A stretch of 64,000 nt of DNA from Bacteroidales bacterium. GTDB lineage: Bacteria > Bacteroidota > Bacteroidia > Bacteroidales > Bacteroidaceae. A program made the translations under genes and the position numbers. This document shows positions 17,205 to 26,040 of this stretch, piece by piece; position 1 is the stretch's first letter; each line of letters starts with the position of its first letter. Location of the stretch: NCBI GenBank assembly GCA_015060885.1, contig SUXO01000002.1, positions 57,646 through 121,645 on the forward strand, given 5' to 3'. Below the pieces are notes generated by a model. The model did no database searches. It saw only the letters and a program-made list of their open reading frames with translations, and was not told the DNA's origin.

Positions 17205-18893
17205 TTATTTAACCAAACTAAAATCCCATCTAGGAATAGCAAAATCCAGAATCTTTGTCAATCTCTTCTGTATATTTGCTTGTTTCCAAACGATTACATA
17301 ACCATCTAAGAAATCTTTTATTTCTGCTTGCTGATTCAATAGAGGATTCTTTTTATAAGAATCTAATTTGTCAGTGAACGGTTTATTCCCAATAGATGCA
17401 TTATGTGCCCCAGATATAAGCATTAAATTACCTAAACAGTTTAGGTATTTCGTGGTAAATTCTTCACTATACTGATTTGAATCATTAACATCATAACCTG
17501 TTTCAAGAGGTTCACCATTAGTGGGTGTTTGTGGGGAGATATGTTCAATCTGCTCATTTTCAATTTTCATATTTCCAATTTTATATCCTTTCCCCTGGAT
17601 GCTCTCTTCATATTCCCATAAAATATAATGCAGAGCAGGGTTTTCATACATCCAACCAGACAATACTTCCTTAGTTCTGGTATCGCCCCAATACCATGTT
17701 TCATTCAATTTATTCTTAATAGAAATCTTTAAGGATTCTACGTCACCTTTGAAATTGCGAAGACAATCAACCAATCTGCTATTAATATCGGCCCTACTTG
17801 AAATCAATTGGTATCTAAAGGCTAGAATCTCTAAAATATGAAACAATTTATTCAATTGTTCAGAATCTTTCCCAATATATTTATATCCTTTGATTATAAA
17901 AGGATATATAAAAGCTGGTAAACTCTCCTTTCCCCGAACTTTGAAAAGTTTCTTATAGAATTCAGAATCATTTGATTGAAGTTCTTTCAAATTGGCAAAA
18001 GACGTAGAGAGTTCTCTGGAGAAATCATTTATCCACTTTATCTTATCTTCACTTTGTGCAAGCTCCTTTTTTATATCATCAATATTTCTGTAATTAAATG
18101 AAACATTTAGATATGCGAAACAATGGTATATAAGAATGCTATCTTCATCTAATCCTTTTATATCATAAACATTCTTGTAAATCTCTTTGAAATGATTAGA
18201 TATATTCTCGATGTTAGAATCTGTTTCATCCGCAGGACTATTCACATACATCTGGTACATGAAATAGGATTTCAGTTTTTCCATATTGGTTAAATCCTTA
18301 CCACGGTTGTTTTGTAGCTCAAACATTAGGGCAGCCTCTTTTTTCCCCTGAAGTTCGAGTCTGTTCAGCTTACTATTAAGAACAATATCTTTTATCTTTA
18401 TAAGAACATCAGTATCAAGTTTGGATAATTCCTTTGTAAAATGATCTTTAGCATCAGAGATACATTTTTGTGAACTACTAGTTACAGTATAAGTGTTATT
18501 TTCAATGATAATAGAATCAAAACATGCTCTATCATTGTCAACAGGGCGTAATCTTTTCTTTTTCTTCTTTTCAAAGAACTCTTCAATATCTGCTATATGT
18601 TCTTCATCGGCTTTCCTTTCAACAAGAACATTATACATTGCTCTCATAAAAATTACGAGAGTAGTTAATCGCTGTTGGCCATCAATTACATCATATTCCA
18701 TATCTTTCTTTATGGTTTCTAGCAGGAGATTTCCATAAGAATACTCATTCTCATGATTCACCTGTTCCATAAGGTCCTGAAGAAAAACATTCCAATTATC
18801 TTTCTGCCAAGAATAAGCTCTCTGATAGACAGGGATAATAAATTGAATACTTGTGTCAAATAGGCCACGTATTGTTGTTGGTATAAAATCCAT
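17205..18893 (-). CDS. GmrSD-like restriction/defence protein (DUF262 plus DUF1524)
   Basis: The N-terminal DUF262 domain of this 562-residue protein includes PVYQRAYSW and the DGQQRL motif (residues about 75-80), typical of the ParB-like nucleotide-hydrolysing half of GmrS. The C-terminal DUF1524 domain has the His-Me finger nuclease signature (IEHISPQTP, then LGNLMLISGAHNASIGNKPF). Fused GmrSD proteins are type IV restriction enzymes that cut modified phage DNA using NTP. The protein is full length and appears intact. Next to it are the remains of another restriction gene. Confidence 0.87.
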   Translation of the reverse strand: MDFIPTTIRGLFDTSIQFIIPVYQRAYSWQKDNWNVFLQDLMEQVNHENEYSYGNLLLETIKKDMEYDVIDGQQRLTTLVIFMRAMYNVLVERKADEEHIADIEEFFEKKKKKRLRPVDNDRACFDSIIIENNTYTVTSSSQKCISDAKDHFTKELSKLDTDVLIKIKDIVLNSKLNRLELQGKKEAALMFELQNNRGKDLTNMEKLKSYFMYQMYVNSPADETDSNIENISNHFKEIYKNVYDIKGLDEDSILIYHCFAYLNVSFNYRNIDDIKKELAQSEDKIKWINDFSRELSTSFANLKELQSNDSEFYKKLFKVRGKESLPAFIYPFIIKGYKYIGKDSEQLNKLFHILEILAFRYQLISSRADINSRLVDCLRNFKGDVESLKISIKNKLNETWYWGDTRTKEVLSGWMYENPALHYILWEYEESIQGKGYKIGNMKIENEQIEHISPQTPTNGEPLETGYDVNDSNQYSEEFTTKYLNCLGNLMLISGAHNASIGNKPFTDKLDSYKKNPLLNQQAEIKDFLDGYVIVWKQANIQKRLTKILDFAIPRWDFSLVK

Positions 18894-18928
18894 ATCTTAA
18901 TTATGTTATTTAATTACTTATATAACTA

Positions 18929-19263
18929 TTAATTGTCATATCCCAATCTCTCCCAAGCTTCAAGGACAAGACGTTTTGTACGATATTCACCATATTCATT
19001 TATGTCTTTGTCTTTCATAACTCGGAAAGTCTCATTAATGCATCCTTTTCCGCAAACATCTTCTGGATCAAGAATATATTTCAGTTCAGCAGTTGTTACA
19101 TCGTATAGGTGCGCTATAATAGCATCCATTCTGCATTGAACTCCTCCCAATCCTTTCTTATTAGATGAGCATTGGAGTTCTTAATCCATTTCTTTGCATT
19201 AAACCCATCCAATGCTTGCTGTGCCTCCAAATATGAGAATGTTCCCTTGTTCTTTTTTGCCAT
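18929..19263 (-). pseudogene. C-terminal remnant of an Eco57I/type IIG-like restriction-methylation enzyme
   Basis: Two overlapping frames make up one degraded tail. A 49-codon piece (19114-19263) starts MAKKNKGTFSYLEAQQALDG and ends near DWEEFNA. The other frame continues RMDAIIAHLYDVTTAELKYILDP and ends with ETFRVMKDKDINEYGEYRTKRLVLEAWERL. That second part matches the conserved C-terminal end of large N6-adenine methylase/restriction fusions. The frameshift lies near 19130. All catalytic domains are missing, so the enzyme is dead. Confidence 0.65.
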
Positions 19264-19351
19264 AATATTGTGTTAGCGTAAACGCTTATATGTATTTCAA
19301 AAATTAGTCTGTTTTATTATTGGTAAAGATAGACCTTCTTTTCCTATTCTT

Positions 19352-19465
19352 ATGCACAAGGTTTGACTATTTTTTGTGCACGTTCTAATTGTCGTGCACA
19401 AAAAAACGCTATTTCTTGTGCATATTATTATTTATATGCACAAATTTTTGCCATTTCTTGTGCAT
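19352..19465. repeat. Array of three hairpins built from six alternating 8-bp sites
   Basis: RTGCACAA and TTGTGCAY alternate at 19352, 19374, 19394, 19416, 19436 and 19458, giving spacings of 22, 20, 22, 20 and 22 bp. They form three 30-bp units (RTGCACAA-N14-TTGTGCAY) on a 42-bp period, separated by 12-bp AT-rich spacers. Loop sequences are also related (ending in CTATTTT, CTATTTC and CCATTTC). The array ends 1 bp before the fic stop codon. Role unknown. Confidence 0.85.
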
Positions 19466-19466
19466 A

Positions 19467-20615
19467 TTACATATCTAATACAGATTCAATAGATTCAACG
19501 CTAGTCTTTTCTGTTGAATTATGATTTAGGAATAAATCTATAAGTCTTGTGTTAAAATAATAGTTAGTCTTCCCAACCTTTACCTTTTCTACCAATCCTG
19601 TATTTACTATCATTTGAAGATATTTTGATGCGGTATTTCTAGTAACTTGCATATCCCTTTCTATATATTCAATTTTAGTATATGGGTGAAAGAAAAGATT
19701 GTTAAGCAGTTCGTGCTTGTATAGTTTCCCAAACAGCGGTCTAAGCACATTCTTATACTCTCGCATCAGAATATCAATTTCCTTAATCATACGAATTGTA
19801 TTCAATGCTGTATCTTCAATACCTTTCAGTATAAACATAATCCAATTACGCCAATTCTCAGCATTGTCGCCATTGTTATCTCTTATGGCTTGTAATAAAC
19901 TATAATACTCACCTTTGTTATGAGTTATATAACGACTTAAATATAGTATAGGTAAGTCGAGTAGTTTGTTTGCAACCAAATAAAGTATGATTATAATACG
20001 GCCAGTACGCCCATTACCATCATAAAAAGGATGTATGCTCTCAAATTGATGATGAATTATGGCGGTCTTGATTAGAGGGTCTAAGTCAGAAACTGTTTCA
20101 TCATTGATGAATACTTCCAAATTAGACATAAGGTCTTTTATCACATTTGCGTCCTGCGGTGGTATGTAAATTATATTTTTGTTCGCATCCTTAAGAGTGG
20201 TTCCTGGGTTTACTCGAAATCCTGCTTTGTTTCCTTCAAGTTGTTCTTGTATTTGCTTTATTACACCATTTGTCAATAAACCTTTATCACGAACTAAATG
20301 AAATCCTCTTTGGATTGCTTCACGATAATTCAAAACCTCTTTTGTTGATGCAGATACGATATAGTCTTTTACATTCAAATCCGCTTTGTATAGTTCATCG
20401 TGGGTGGTAACAATATTCTCAACGGCAGAACTGTCCTTTGCTTCTTGTAATGTAAGCGTGCTTATCAAAATCTCTTCGTTGGGTATAATTCTTGCAAATC
20501 CTTTTAGTTCTGCAAGTGCTCCACGGGATTTGCTAAGTTGCTTTAATATCTCTTTTGTTTCAACATCGAAATCGAATGGCAATGTTGGTATATTATATGT
20601 ACATTTCAAATTCAT
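19467..20615 (-). CDS. Fic-domain protein (probable AMP transferase) with winged-helix tail
   Basis: The 382-residue protein has a Fic core motif, IHPFYDGNGRTGR (about residues 193-205), carrying the catalytic His and the nucleotide-binding GNGR. An N-terminal SSAVEN sequence near residue 62 fits the (S/T)xxxE(G/N) inhibitory motif, placing it in the self-inhibited class. The C-terminal 80 residues look like a winged helix (YIERDMQVTRNTASKYLQ). Such Fic proteins usually transfer AMP to a target protein or autoregulate. It follows the 74-aa gene by 12 bp under a promoter with an inverted-repeat operator. Confidence 0.9.
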   Translation of the reverse strand: MNLKCTYNIPTLPFDFDVETKEILKQLSKSRGALAELKGFARIIPNEEILISTLTLQEAKDSSAVENIVTTHDELYKADLNVKDYIVSASTKEVLNYREAIQRGFHLVRDKGLLTNGVIKQIQEQLEGNKAGFRVNPGTTLKDANKNIIYIPPQDANVIKDLMSNLEVFINDETVSDLDPLIKTAIIHHQFESIHPFYDGNGRTGRIIIILYLVANKLLDLPILYLSRYITHNKGEYYSLLQAIRDNNGDNAENWRNWIMFILKGIEDTALNTIRMIKEIDILMREYKNVLRPLFGKLYKHELLNNLFFHPYTKIEYIERDMQVTRNTASKYLQMIVNTGLVEKVKVGKTNYYFNTRLIDLFLNHNSTEKTSVESIESVLDM

Positions 20616-20627
20616 ATCTCTATTACT

Positions 20628-20852
20628 TTATTCTGCCTTTGGGGCGGTTATCAATACACCTTTGCGAACAGTGCAATATTTGTTCCTATATGGTTTCTCT
20701 GCTGTAATACCATAGTTCGCAAGACTTTTATATCCTATTCCTATCTGTTCTTTGCTAAAGTTATCGCAAAGAGCTTTTACACTACCAAAATAGTGGTGTT
20801 GTCCGTCGATTTCCAAGTGTATCACCGACCTTTCTTGTTTATTCGCCTCCAT
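20628..20852 (-). CDS. Small hypothetical protein upstream of fic
   Basis: A 74-residue protein with HLEIDGQHHYFGSVKALCDNF and KEQIGIGYKSLANYGI. The pattern suggests a compact alpha/beta fold. Not recognised, though similar short genes occur on Bacteroidales mobile elements. It is the first gene of the fic operon, so it may be a partner or regulator of Fic. No classical helix-turn-helix is evident. Confidence 0.6.
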   Translation of the reverse strand: MEANKQERSVIHLEIDGQHHYFGSVKALCDNFSKEQIGIGYKSLANYGITAEKPYRNKYCTVRKGVLITAPKAE

Positions 20853-20870
20853 TATTTATATGTTTTATGG

Positions 20871-20901
20871 CAAATATAGTCGTTTATGGAAAATAATCAA
20901 A
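20871..20901 (-). promoter_or_regulatory. Promoter of the 74-aa/fic operon
   Basis: On the minus strand, TTTG (20898-20901) and TATATTTG (20871-20878) are separated by 19 bp. This is a strong Bacteroidales promoter about 20 bp from the first start codon. Confidence 0.7.
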
Positions 20902-20913
20902 ATATTCCATAAA
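20883..20913. promoter_or_regulatory. Inverted-repeat operator between divergent island promoters
   Basis: TTTATGGAA-N13-TTCCATAAA is a perfect 9-bp inverted repeat overlapping the -33 and spacer of the fic promoter. Related half-sites are TTTATGG at 20864-20870 and TTCCATA at 20948-20954, the latter at the opposing promoter. A repressor binding here could control both directions. Confidence 0.6.
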
Positions 20914-20927
20914 AATATTGCAAAATG

Positions 20928-20959
20928 TTTGATTATATTAAATATGTTCCATATCTTTG
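20928..20959 (+). promoter_or_regulatory. Promoter of the DUF2693-like gene
   Basis: TTTG (20928-20931) and TATCTTTG (20952-20959) are exactly 20 bp apart. Confidence 0.7.
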
Positions 20960-21016
20960 CAGTGTAAATAATGAACACAGCAAACACAGAGTATTCACCT
21001 TTTAATCGAGTATATT

Positions 21017-21253
21017 ATGATAGCAATAGTAAACAACAATGCAGTGGTAATCAACAACAGTACAAGTCGCAGAGCAAACGTAATCGCTATGCGTACAAAC
21101 AGCGATGTAATGGGTGTTGTTAAGGCACAGATGATTGATGTGCTAAAAGCAAAGTTGCAGAGTGGCATAGCACGCTTTTTCTTCCTCAAGAAGGACGGTT
21201 CTTTGCGTGAGGCGTGGGGAACTACTGCAAAAACCTCGTTAAGGCAAATGTAA
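21017..21253 (+). pseudogene. DUF2693 / SH3-barrel-like small protein, frameshifted and truncated
   Basis: A 78-residue frame with MIAIVNNNAVVINN, VVKAQMIDVLKAKLQSG and FFFLKKDGSLREAWGTT, the pattern of small DUF2693 proteins common on Bacteroidales mobile elements. After AWGTTAK the annotated frame gives a short tail. The neighbouring frame continues the expected family sequence, KNLVKANVNGRGVSRDSVN, until it meets the 285-bp repeat at 21304. The gene is therefore probably both frameshifted near 21230 and cut at the island edge. It is the only plus-strand gene of the island. Confidence 0.65.
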
Positions 21254-21303
21254 ACGGCAGAGGCGTTTCACGTGATTCTGTGAACTGTTTTTGCAAAAAG
21301 GGC

Positions 21304-21588
21304 AGGGTGGAAAAAAGCAGGATGCAGCCTCTGTATTTAGAGTGACATCATCCTGCTTTCTTGTCTGCGTATCAAGTTTCTTCTTAACCCATTCTGCCGG
21401 TAAGGTAGGCTTTGGTGCGCTCGTCCGATGGGTTGGAGAACATTGTGGCGGTATCGCCATATTCCACCAGCTCGCCCAGGTACATAAACATTGATTTTGA
21501 TGATATTCGCATTGCTTGTCCCATATTGTGAGTGACGATGAGGATGGTTACCTCTTTTTTCAGTTCTTGCATAAGTTCTTCGATATGG
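21304..21588 (-). repeat. 285-bp direct repeat, right copy (within and after intact pstB)
   Basis: The partner of 13577-13861. Here the pstB reading frame continues uninterrupted, so this copy marks the original site or a restored gene end. Confidence 0.92.
21311..21362. terminator. pstB terminator (right copy)
   Basis: AAAAAAGCAGGATG pairs with CATCCTGC plus a T-rich tail (21311-21324 with 21349-21362). One T-to-C change in the tail distinguishes it from the left copy. Confidence 0.8.
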
Positions 21589-22151
21589 GCTGTTGCTATG
21601 GGGTCGAGTGCCGATGTCGGCTCATCCATAAGCAACACGTCGGGTTTCATTGCCAAGGCACGGGCAATACATAAACGCTGCTGTTGCCCGCCCGACAGGA
21701 ATGTTCCCTTTTTGTTAAGCACGTCCTTTACCTCTTCCCACAGGGCAACGCTCTTTAAACAGCGTTCAACGGTTTCGTCTTTTTCGCTTTTCGATAAGCG
21801 GAAGCCATTGAGCGCATAGCCCGAAAGCACATTGTCGTAGATGCTCATCGTGGGGAATGGTGCAGGGCGCTGAAAGACCATACCCACGCGGCGGCGCACA
21901 TCAATGGGTTCCATCGAGAGGATGTTTTCGCCGTTCAACAGAATTTCGCCATCGACACGGATATTGGGATATAGGTTGTGCATTAGGTTTACGGCGCGCA
22001 ACAGCGTACTTTTGCCGCAACCCGAAGGTCCCATTATGGCCGTTATAGTATTTCTGTCTATGGCTGCCGATACATATTTCACTGCCATTGTCTGCTTGGT
22101 GTATGACACGCAAGTCTTGTTAAATTCAAGTATAGGTGTTACTGATTCCAT
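21384..22151 (-). CDS. pstB: Phosphate ABC transporter ATP-binding protein
   Basis: This 255-residue ABC ATPase has Walker [10 protein letters not shown], signature [15 protein letters not shown], Walker [14 protein letters not shown] and switch His in TILIVTHNM. It energises high-affinity phosphate import through PstC/PstA. It overlaps pstA by 13 bp and is the last gene of the operon, followed directly by a terminator. PhoU, which usually follows PstB, is absent. Its 3' end is duplicated at 13577-13861. Confidence 0.96.
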   Translation of the reverse strand: MESVTPILEFNKTCVSYTKQTMAVKYVSAAIDRNTITAIMGPSGCGKSTLLRAVNLMHNLYPNIRVDGEILLNGENILSMEPIDVRRRVGMVFQRPAPFPTMSIYDNVLSGYALNGFRLSKSEKDETVERCLKSVALWEEVKDVLNKKGTFLSGGQQQRLCIARALAMKPDVLLMDEPTSALDPIATAHIEELMQELKKEVTILIVTHNMGQAMRISSKSMFMYLGELVEYGDTATMFSNPSDERTKAYLTGRMG

Positions 22152-23005
22152 CTCTTTGCAAGATATTTAGCTGTAAGATTCAATGTAAGAACAAATAATA
22201 ACAAGAAGAGTGATGCGCCCCAAATGAGCTCTTGGAGGTTGGGGTCGTTGAAGAATTCCCATATAAGAAGGGGCACAGCCGATATTGGCTTGTCAATCGC
22301 AAAACGGATGAACGAGCAGCCGAGTGCGGTGAACATAAGTGGGGCTGTTTCGCCAATTACACGCGAGATTGCCAGCAGAACACCGGTGAAAATACCTCCG
22401 AAAGCTGCCGGGAGCTGCACTTTCAGCATTACACGTGCACGGTTGCCTCCAAGTGCCAGGCCAGCCTCTTTAAGCGAGGCCGGCAGTATTTTCAGGGTCT
22501 CTTCTGTTGAACGTATAATCAACGGCAACATCATAACGAAGAGTGCCACACTGCCGGCAATGGCCGAATAGCCTTTCATTGGAACGACAACCCATATATA
22601 GGTTACAATGCCAATTATTACCGATGGTGTTCCTTGCAGCAGGTCGGTAAGGTAACTTACCGTTTGAGCAAATCGGCTTTTGGGGTTCTCTGCCAAAAAT
22701 GCACCGCACAGGATACCTGTCGGAACAGCTGCAACAATAGCCATACCAAGCATAAGCATTGTTCCCACAATGCCGTTTGCAATGCCGCCGGGGATTGGCT
22801 CGCCGGCCTCAATTGCTTTCATTGCCTTGTATGCTGTTGGTGTGGGTTCGGTGAAGAACGACCACGAAAGCTGGTCATAGCCACGCAGAAACACTTCGCC
22901 CAAAATGGCAAACAGAGGAACTGCCGTGAGGGCTGCCAACAAACATACAGCCCACAGCATCGCTTTGTCTTTTGCCAAACGATTTTTAGTTTTTGATTTA
23001 TCCAT
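22139..23005 (-). CDS. pstA: Phosphate ABC transporter permease PstA
   Basis: A 288-residue inner-membrane protein with six hydrophobic segments and the permease loop [21 protein letters not shown] (EAA-type motif contacting PstB). [18 protein letters not shown] is typical of PstA/PstC. It starts 2 bp after pstC and overlaps pstB, so translation is probably coupled. Confidence 0.94.
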   Translation of the reverse strand: MDKSKTKNRLAKDKAMLWAVCLLAALTAVPLFAILGEVFLRGYDQLSWSFFTEPTPTAYKAMKAIEAGEPIPGGIANGIVGTMLMLGMAIVAAVPTGILCGAFLAENPKSRFAQTVSYLTDLLQGTPSVIIGIVTYIWVVVPMKGYSAIAGSVALFVMMLPLIIRSTEETLKILPASLKEAGLALGGNRARVMLKVQLPAAFGGIFTGVLLAISRVIGETAPLMFTALGCSFIRFAIDKPISAVPLLIWEFFNDPNLQELIWGASLFLLLFVLTLNLTAKYLAKRWNQ

Positions 23006-23007
23006 AA

Positions 23008-23865
23008 TTATGATATTCTTGCGCGTTTAATCATTATTTTGCCTATCAGATTGATAAGTGCCGTAATAAGGAACAGTATCAATCCTATGGCTATCAGTGA
23101 AGAGAGCCTTAAATCGTCGGCTTCGCCGAACTGGTTGGCTATGATAGATGCCATTGAGTTTCCGGTAGAGGTTATTGAATCGGGAATGTTATTGGTATTG
23201 CCAATGAGCATCGTTACTGTCATTGTCTCGCCCAATGCGCGGCCAATAGCCAGAATATATGAGGAGAAGATACCCGAACCGGCAACGGGAAACACCACCT
23301 TGCGAATGACCTCGGCGCGAGTCGCTCCCAGGCTATATGCGCTCTCCTTCAAATCGTTGGGTACCATCTTTATGAACTCGGCACTCAACGAGGCTGCGTA
23401 TGGAACAATCATAATGGCCAGCACCAGCGAGGCTGTAAGAATGCTTGAACCTTGTGGCGAAAGGTCGAGGGCTATAATCAGCGGGCGCAAAGTGTAGAAA
23501 CCCCACAAACCATATATGATTGAGGGAATGCCTGCCAAAAGGTCTGTTACGGTACTCAATATTTCGGCAATGCGTGTTCCCTTGAAATACTCTCCCACGA
23601 ACAGTGCCACAGGCAATGAGAAGGGTATGCAGAAAATAAGAGCCAGCAGTGTTGTCATCAGCGTTCCTGTGATGAATGGCAACGCGCCGTATTGTTCTGC
23701 ACCCTCGGTATAGCTCCACTCCGAAGAGGTAAGAAACTTAAAGAACCCAAAGTGTTCAAATGCCTCGTATGCGTCAGTGACGAGGGCGTAAACAACGCCC
23801 CCGCACACTATCGGCATTATAAATGTTGCAGCGAACAAAGGGATTTTGTATAGTTTATCGTTCAT
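23008..23865 (-). CDS. pstC: Phosphate ABC transporter permease PstC
   Basis: A 285-residue membrane protein with six hydrophobic segments. It has TDLLAGIPSIIYGLWGFY and the permease-ATPase contact loop ESAYSLGATRAEVIRKVVFP. It pairs with PstA to form the phosphate channel. It sits 9 bp downstream of pstS. Confidence 0.94.
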   Translation of the reverse strand: MNDKLYKIPLFAATFIMPIVCGGVVYALVTDAYEAFEHFGFFKFLTSSEWSYTEGAEQYGALPFITGTLMTTLLALIFCIPFSLPVALFVGEYFKGTRIAEILSTVTDLLAGIPSIIYGLWGFYTLRPLIIALDLSPQGSSILTASLVLAIMIVPYAASLSAEFIKMVPNDLKESAYSLGATRAEVIRKVVFPVAGSGIFSSYILAIGRALGETMTVTMLIGNTNNIPDSITSTGNSMASIIANQFGEADDLRLSSLIAIGLILFLITALINLIGKIMIKRARIS

Positions 23866-23874
23866 TGCGTTCTA

Positions 23875-24936
23875 TTATTGCAGTATTGGGGCTCCGTTAT
23901 AAGTGACGGTTTTCAAATTCTTTATACTCTGCTCTTTGGCTTTGCTTGGCAGTGGAGCGTAGTGTACTTCTGTTGTAACGTTTTGCGCCTCATCGGAGAG
24001 AATATATTTAATAAGGTCGAGTGTCGCAACAGCCTGCTCTCTTGTACGGCCTGAATAGTTCTGCTCCTTGTAGATAATCATCCAGGTAAATGTTGAGATG
24101 GGGTATGCACCGGCAGCATCGGCGTTTGTAATTGAGCAGCGGGTGTCGGCGGGAATTTCGCCCGATGCGGCAGCCGAGATGCTTGCAGATGTAGGCAATA
24201 CGAACTCTCCTCTTGAATTCCTGATATGCGCATAAGGAATCTTTTGTGCAAATGCGTACTCGGAGCCTACGTAGCCGATGGTGTTCTTTGTCTGCTTAAT
24301 GACACCTGCTACACCGGGGTTGCCTTTGGCAGCCTGTCCCGAGGGGAAATTAACCGATTTGCCCATACCATATTCCGATGCCCACATAGGGCTTACTTTT
24401 GTGAGGTAGTCGGTGAATACGAATGTTGTGCCTGAACCATCGGAACGGAATACCGGAATAATAGCCTCCGACGGAAGTTCTGCATCGGGGTTCAATTCTG
24501 CCAGGCGTTTGTCATTCCACATCTTGATTTTGCCTGCAAAGATGTCTGCGATAATCTCACCGGACAGTTTCAGTTCCTTAACCCCGTCGAGGTTATATGC
24601 TACAACCACAGCACCCATACAGCTGGGGATATGTACTACGGGAGCCATCTCTGCCATCTCCTTGTCTGAAAGGAAAGCGTCGCTGCCGGCAAAATCGACA
24701 ATCTTGTCACGCAGGTTGCGTACTCCTCCTCCTGAACCTATCCCGCCGTAGGCAACTTGGTCGCCTTTTACCTGGCCGAACTGCTCGAAGGCTACATTGT
24801 AGAATGGCAATGGGAATGTTGCACCTGCACCCGAAAGTTTTTGCGGTTCACGGTCGTTGCTCATTGAATTGCTGCCACACGCCACCATTGCAAAGGCTAT
24901 GGCCAATGTAATTGCTGAATTAAAAAACTTTTTCAT
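23875..24936 (-). CDS. pstS: Phosphate-binding protein PstS, lipoprotein
   Basis: A 353-residue protein with a lipoprotein signal (FAMVACGS lipobox). It has the PstS phosphate-contact segments SGAGATFPLPFY, GIGSGGGVRNL, FAGSDAFLSD and FRSDGSGTTFVF. It is tethered to the membrane and delivers phosphate to PstCA. It is 23 bp from the upstream porin gene, so the porin and pst genes form one operon. Confidence 0.94.
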   Translation of the reverse strand: MKKFFNSAITLAIAFAMVACGSNSMSNDREPQKLSGAGATFPLPFYNVAFEQFGQVKGDQVAYGGIGSGGGVRNLRDKIVDFAGSDAFLSDKEMAEMAPVVHIPSCMGAVVVAYNLDGVKELKLSGEIIADIFAGKIKMWNDKRLAELNPDAELPSEAIIPVFRSDGSGTTFVFTDYLTKVSPMWASEYGMGKSVNFPSGQAAKGNPGVAGVIKQTKNTIGYVGSEYAFAQKIPYAHIRNSRGEFVLPTSASISAAASGEIPADTRCSITNADAAGAYPISTFTWMIIYKEQNYSGRTREQAVATLDLIKYILSDEAQNVTTEVHYAPLPSKAKEQSIKNLKTVTYNGAPILQ

Positions 24937-24959
24937 AATATTTATGTATTAAATGTTTG

Positions 24960-25940
24960 TTATAATCCGAAATAGCAGTTGATATATGCCGAGTAACTAT
25001 TCTTTGCATCGTCTGCTTTTGGCATAGTCATTCTGAAATTGGGGGCAATCTTCACGTACTTGCCTATTTTGAATTGTGCGCCCAGAATAGCGGCTTGTTC
25101 GTCTTTTGCGATGTTCCAGTCGTCCTTGGAATAGAGGTCGTCAAATCGGGCGTAGATGTCGGCGAATTTTGCGACTTTTGCCGATGTGAATATAGAATAT
25201 CCATATTGGTCGGCACCATCTTTATACGAAGCGTTCCACATGTGGTTGTATTCTGCACCGATGGTGAACTTCTCGTGTTTGTAACCGGCAAAGAAAGCAA
25301 AGTTCGTGATATCCTTCTTGTCCTTCTCGTCACCCTCGTTCAAACCTCCGTACATACGAACTTGAAATCCTTTAAAGGGAGTAAGAGTAACACCTAAACC
25401 GTAATTCAAACCATCGTTCTTTTGGATTTTCTTATATCCTTCACCATTGACGATAATGGCATCGGCTGAAATCCATTTGGCAAATTTGTAGCTTGCCGAG
25501 ATACCTAAATCGGCACTGCTTCCGAATTTATATTCATCCTGAAACGACTTCATTACGTAACGATAACCCCAGAACTTTTCCTGAAAGTTGAATTGTGTGG
25601 TCGAAATCAAACCTCCATTCAATGTAAGATTTCCATTCTTCCACTGTACCATTGCGTTTTTAACGTAAGCAATACGATGGTAGTCATCAACATCGGAAGA
25701 CTTGCCGACATCCATTACTCCCTTGACAGAAAGCCCTTTGCCGAGGTTGTACTCGTAACCCAGATAGCTTCTCTCCAATTCAAAGCCGCGGTCGTCGTTC
25801 TCAGCTCCAAAACCTGTGTGGAAATTCCCGAACACTTGTACAATCGCTTTGCCTTTCGGCTCCGTGTTTTTAACATCCTGCGCCTGTGCGCCGATACCGA
25901 TGCAGGCTAAAAGACCTGCCAAAATTACTTTTGTTTTCAT
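24960..25940 (-). CDS. Outer-membrane porin heading the pst operon
   Basis: This 326-residue protein has a signal peptide (MKTKVILAGLLACIGIGAQAQ), repeated amphipathic strands and a C-terminal aromatic-containing strand (YINCYFGL). The layout fits phosphate-selective OprO/OprP-like porins. Its position directly before pstS suggests it admits phosphate or organophosphates through the outer membrane. The first-gene position implies the same regulation as pstSCAB. Confidence 0.8.
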   Translation of the reverse strand: MKTKVILAGLLACIGIGAQAQDVKNTEPKGKAIVQVFGNFHTGFGAENDDRGFELERSYLGYEYNLGKGLSVKGVMDVGKSSDVDDYHRIAYVKNAMVQWKNGNLTLNGGLISTTQFNFQEKFWGYRYVMKSFQDEYKFGSSADLGISASYKFAKWISADAIIVNGEGYKKIQKNDGLNYGLGVTLTPFKGFQVRMYGGLNEGDEKDKKDITNFAFFAGYKHEKFTIGAEYNHMWNASYKDGADQYGYSIFTSAKVAKFADIYARFDDLYSKDDWNIAKDEQAAILGAQFKIGKYVKIAPNFRMTMPKADDAKNSYSAYINCYFGL

Positions 25941-25968
25941 TCTTTTTTGTTTTTAAAGTTTGACACTG

Positions 25969-26004
25969 CAAAAGTATCGGGAAAACATTTCAAGATTATT
26001 TCAA
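25969..26004 (-). promoter_or_regulatory. pst operon promoter with Pho-box-like direct repeat
   Basis: Minus-strand -7 element TACTTTTG (25969-25976), with two perfect 7-bp direct repeats TTGAAAT separated by 4 bp just upstream (25987-26004). The repeats occupy the -33 region, as expected for PhoB-type activation. The half-site sequence differs from the one at 7075. Confidence 0.45.
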
Positions 26005-26040
26005 AAAAGATGGGCTTCGATTAAAAACAGATATGGAATT

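Noticed and set aside
19352..19465. CRISPR array
   Set aside because: Units are palindromic with 12-bp AT spacers and no cas genes nearby; spacing and spacer size do not fit CRISPR.
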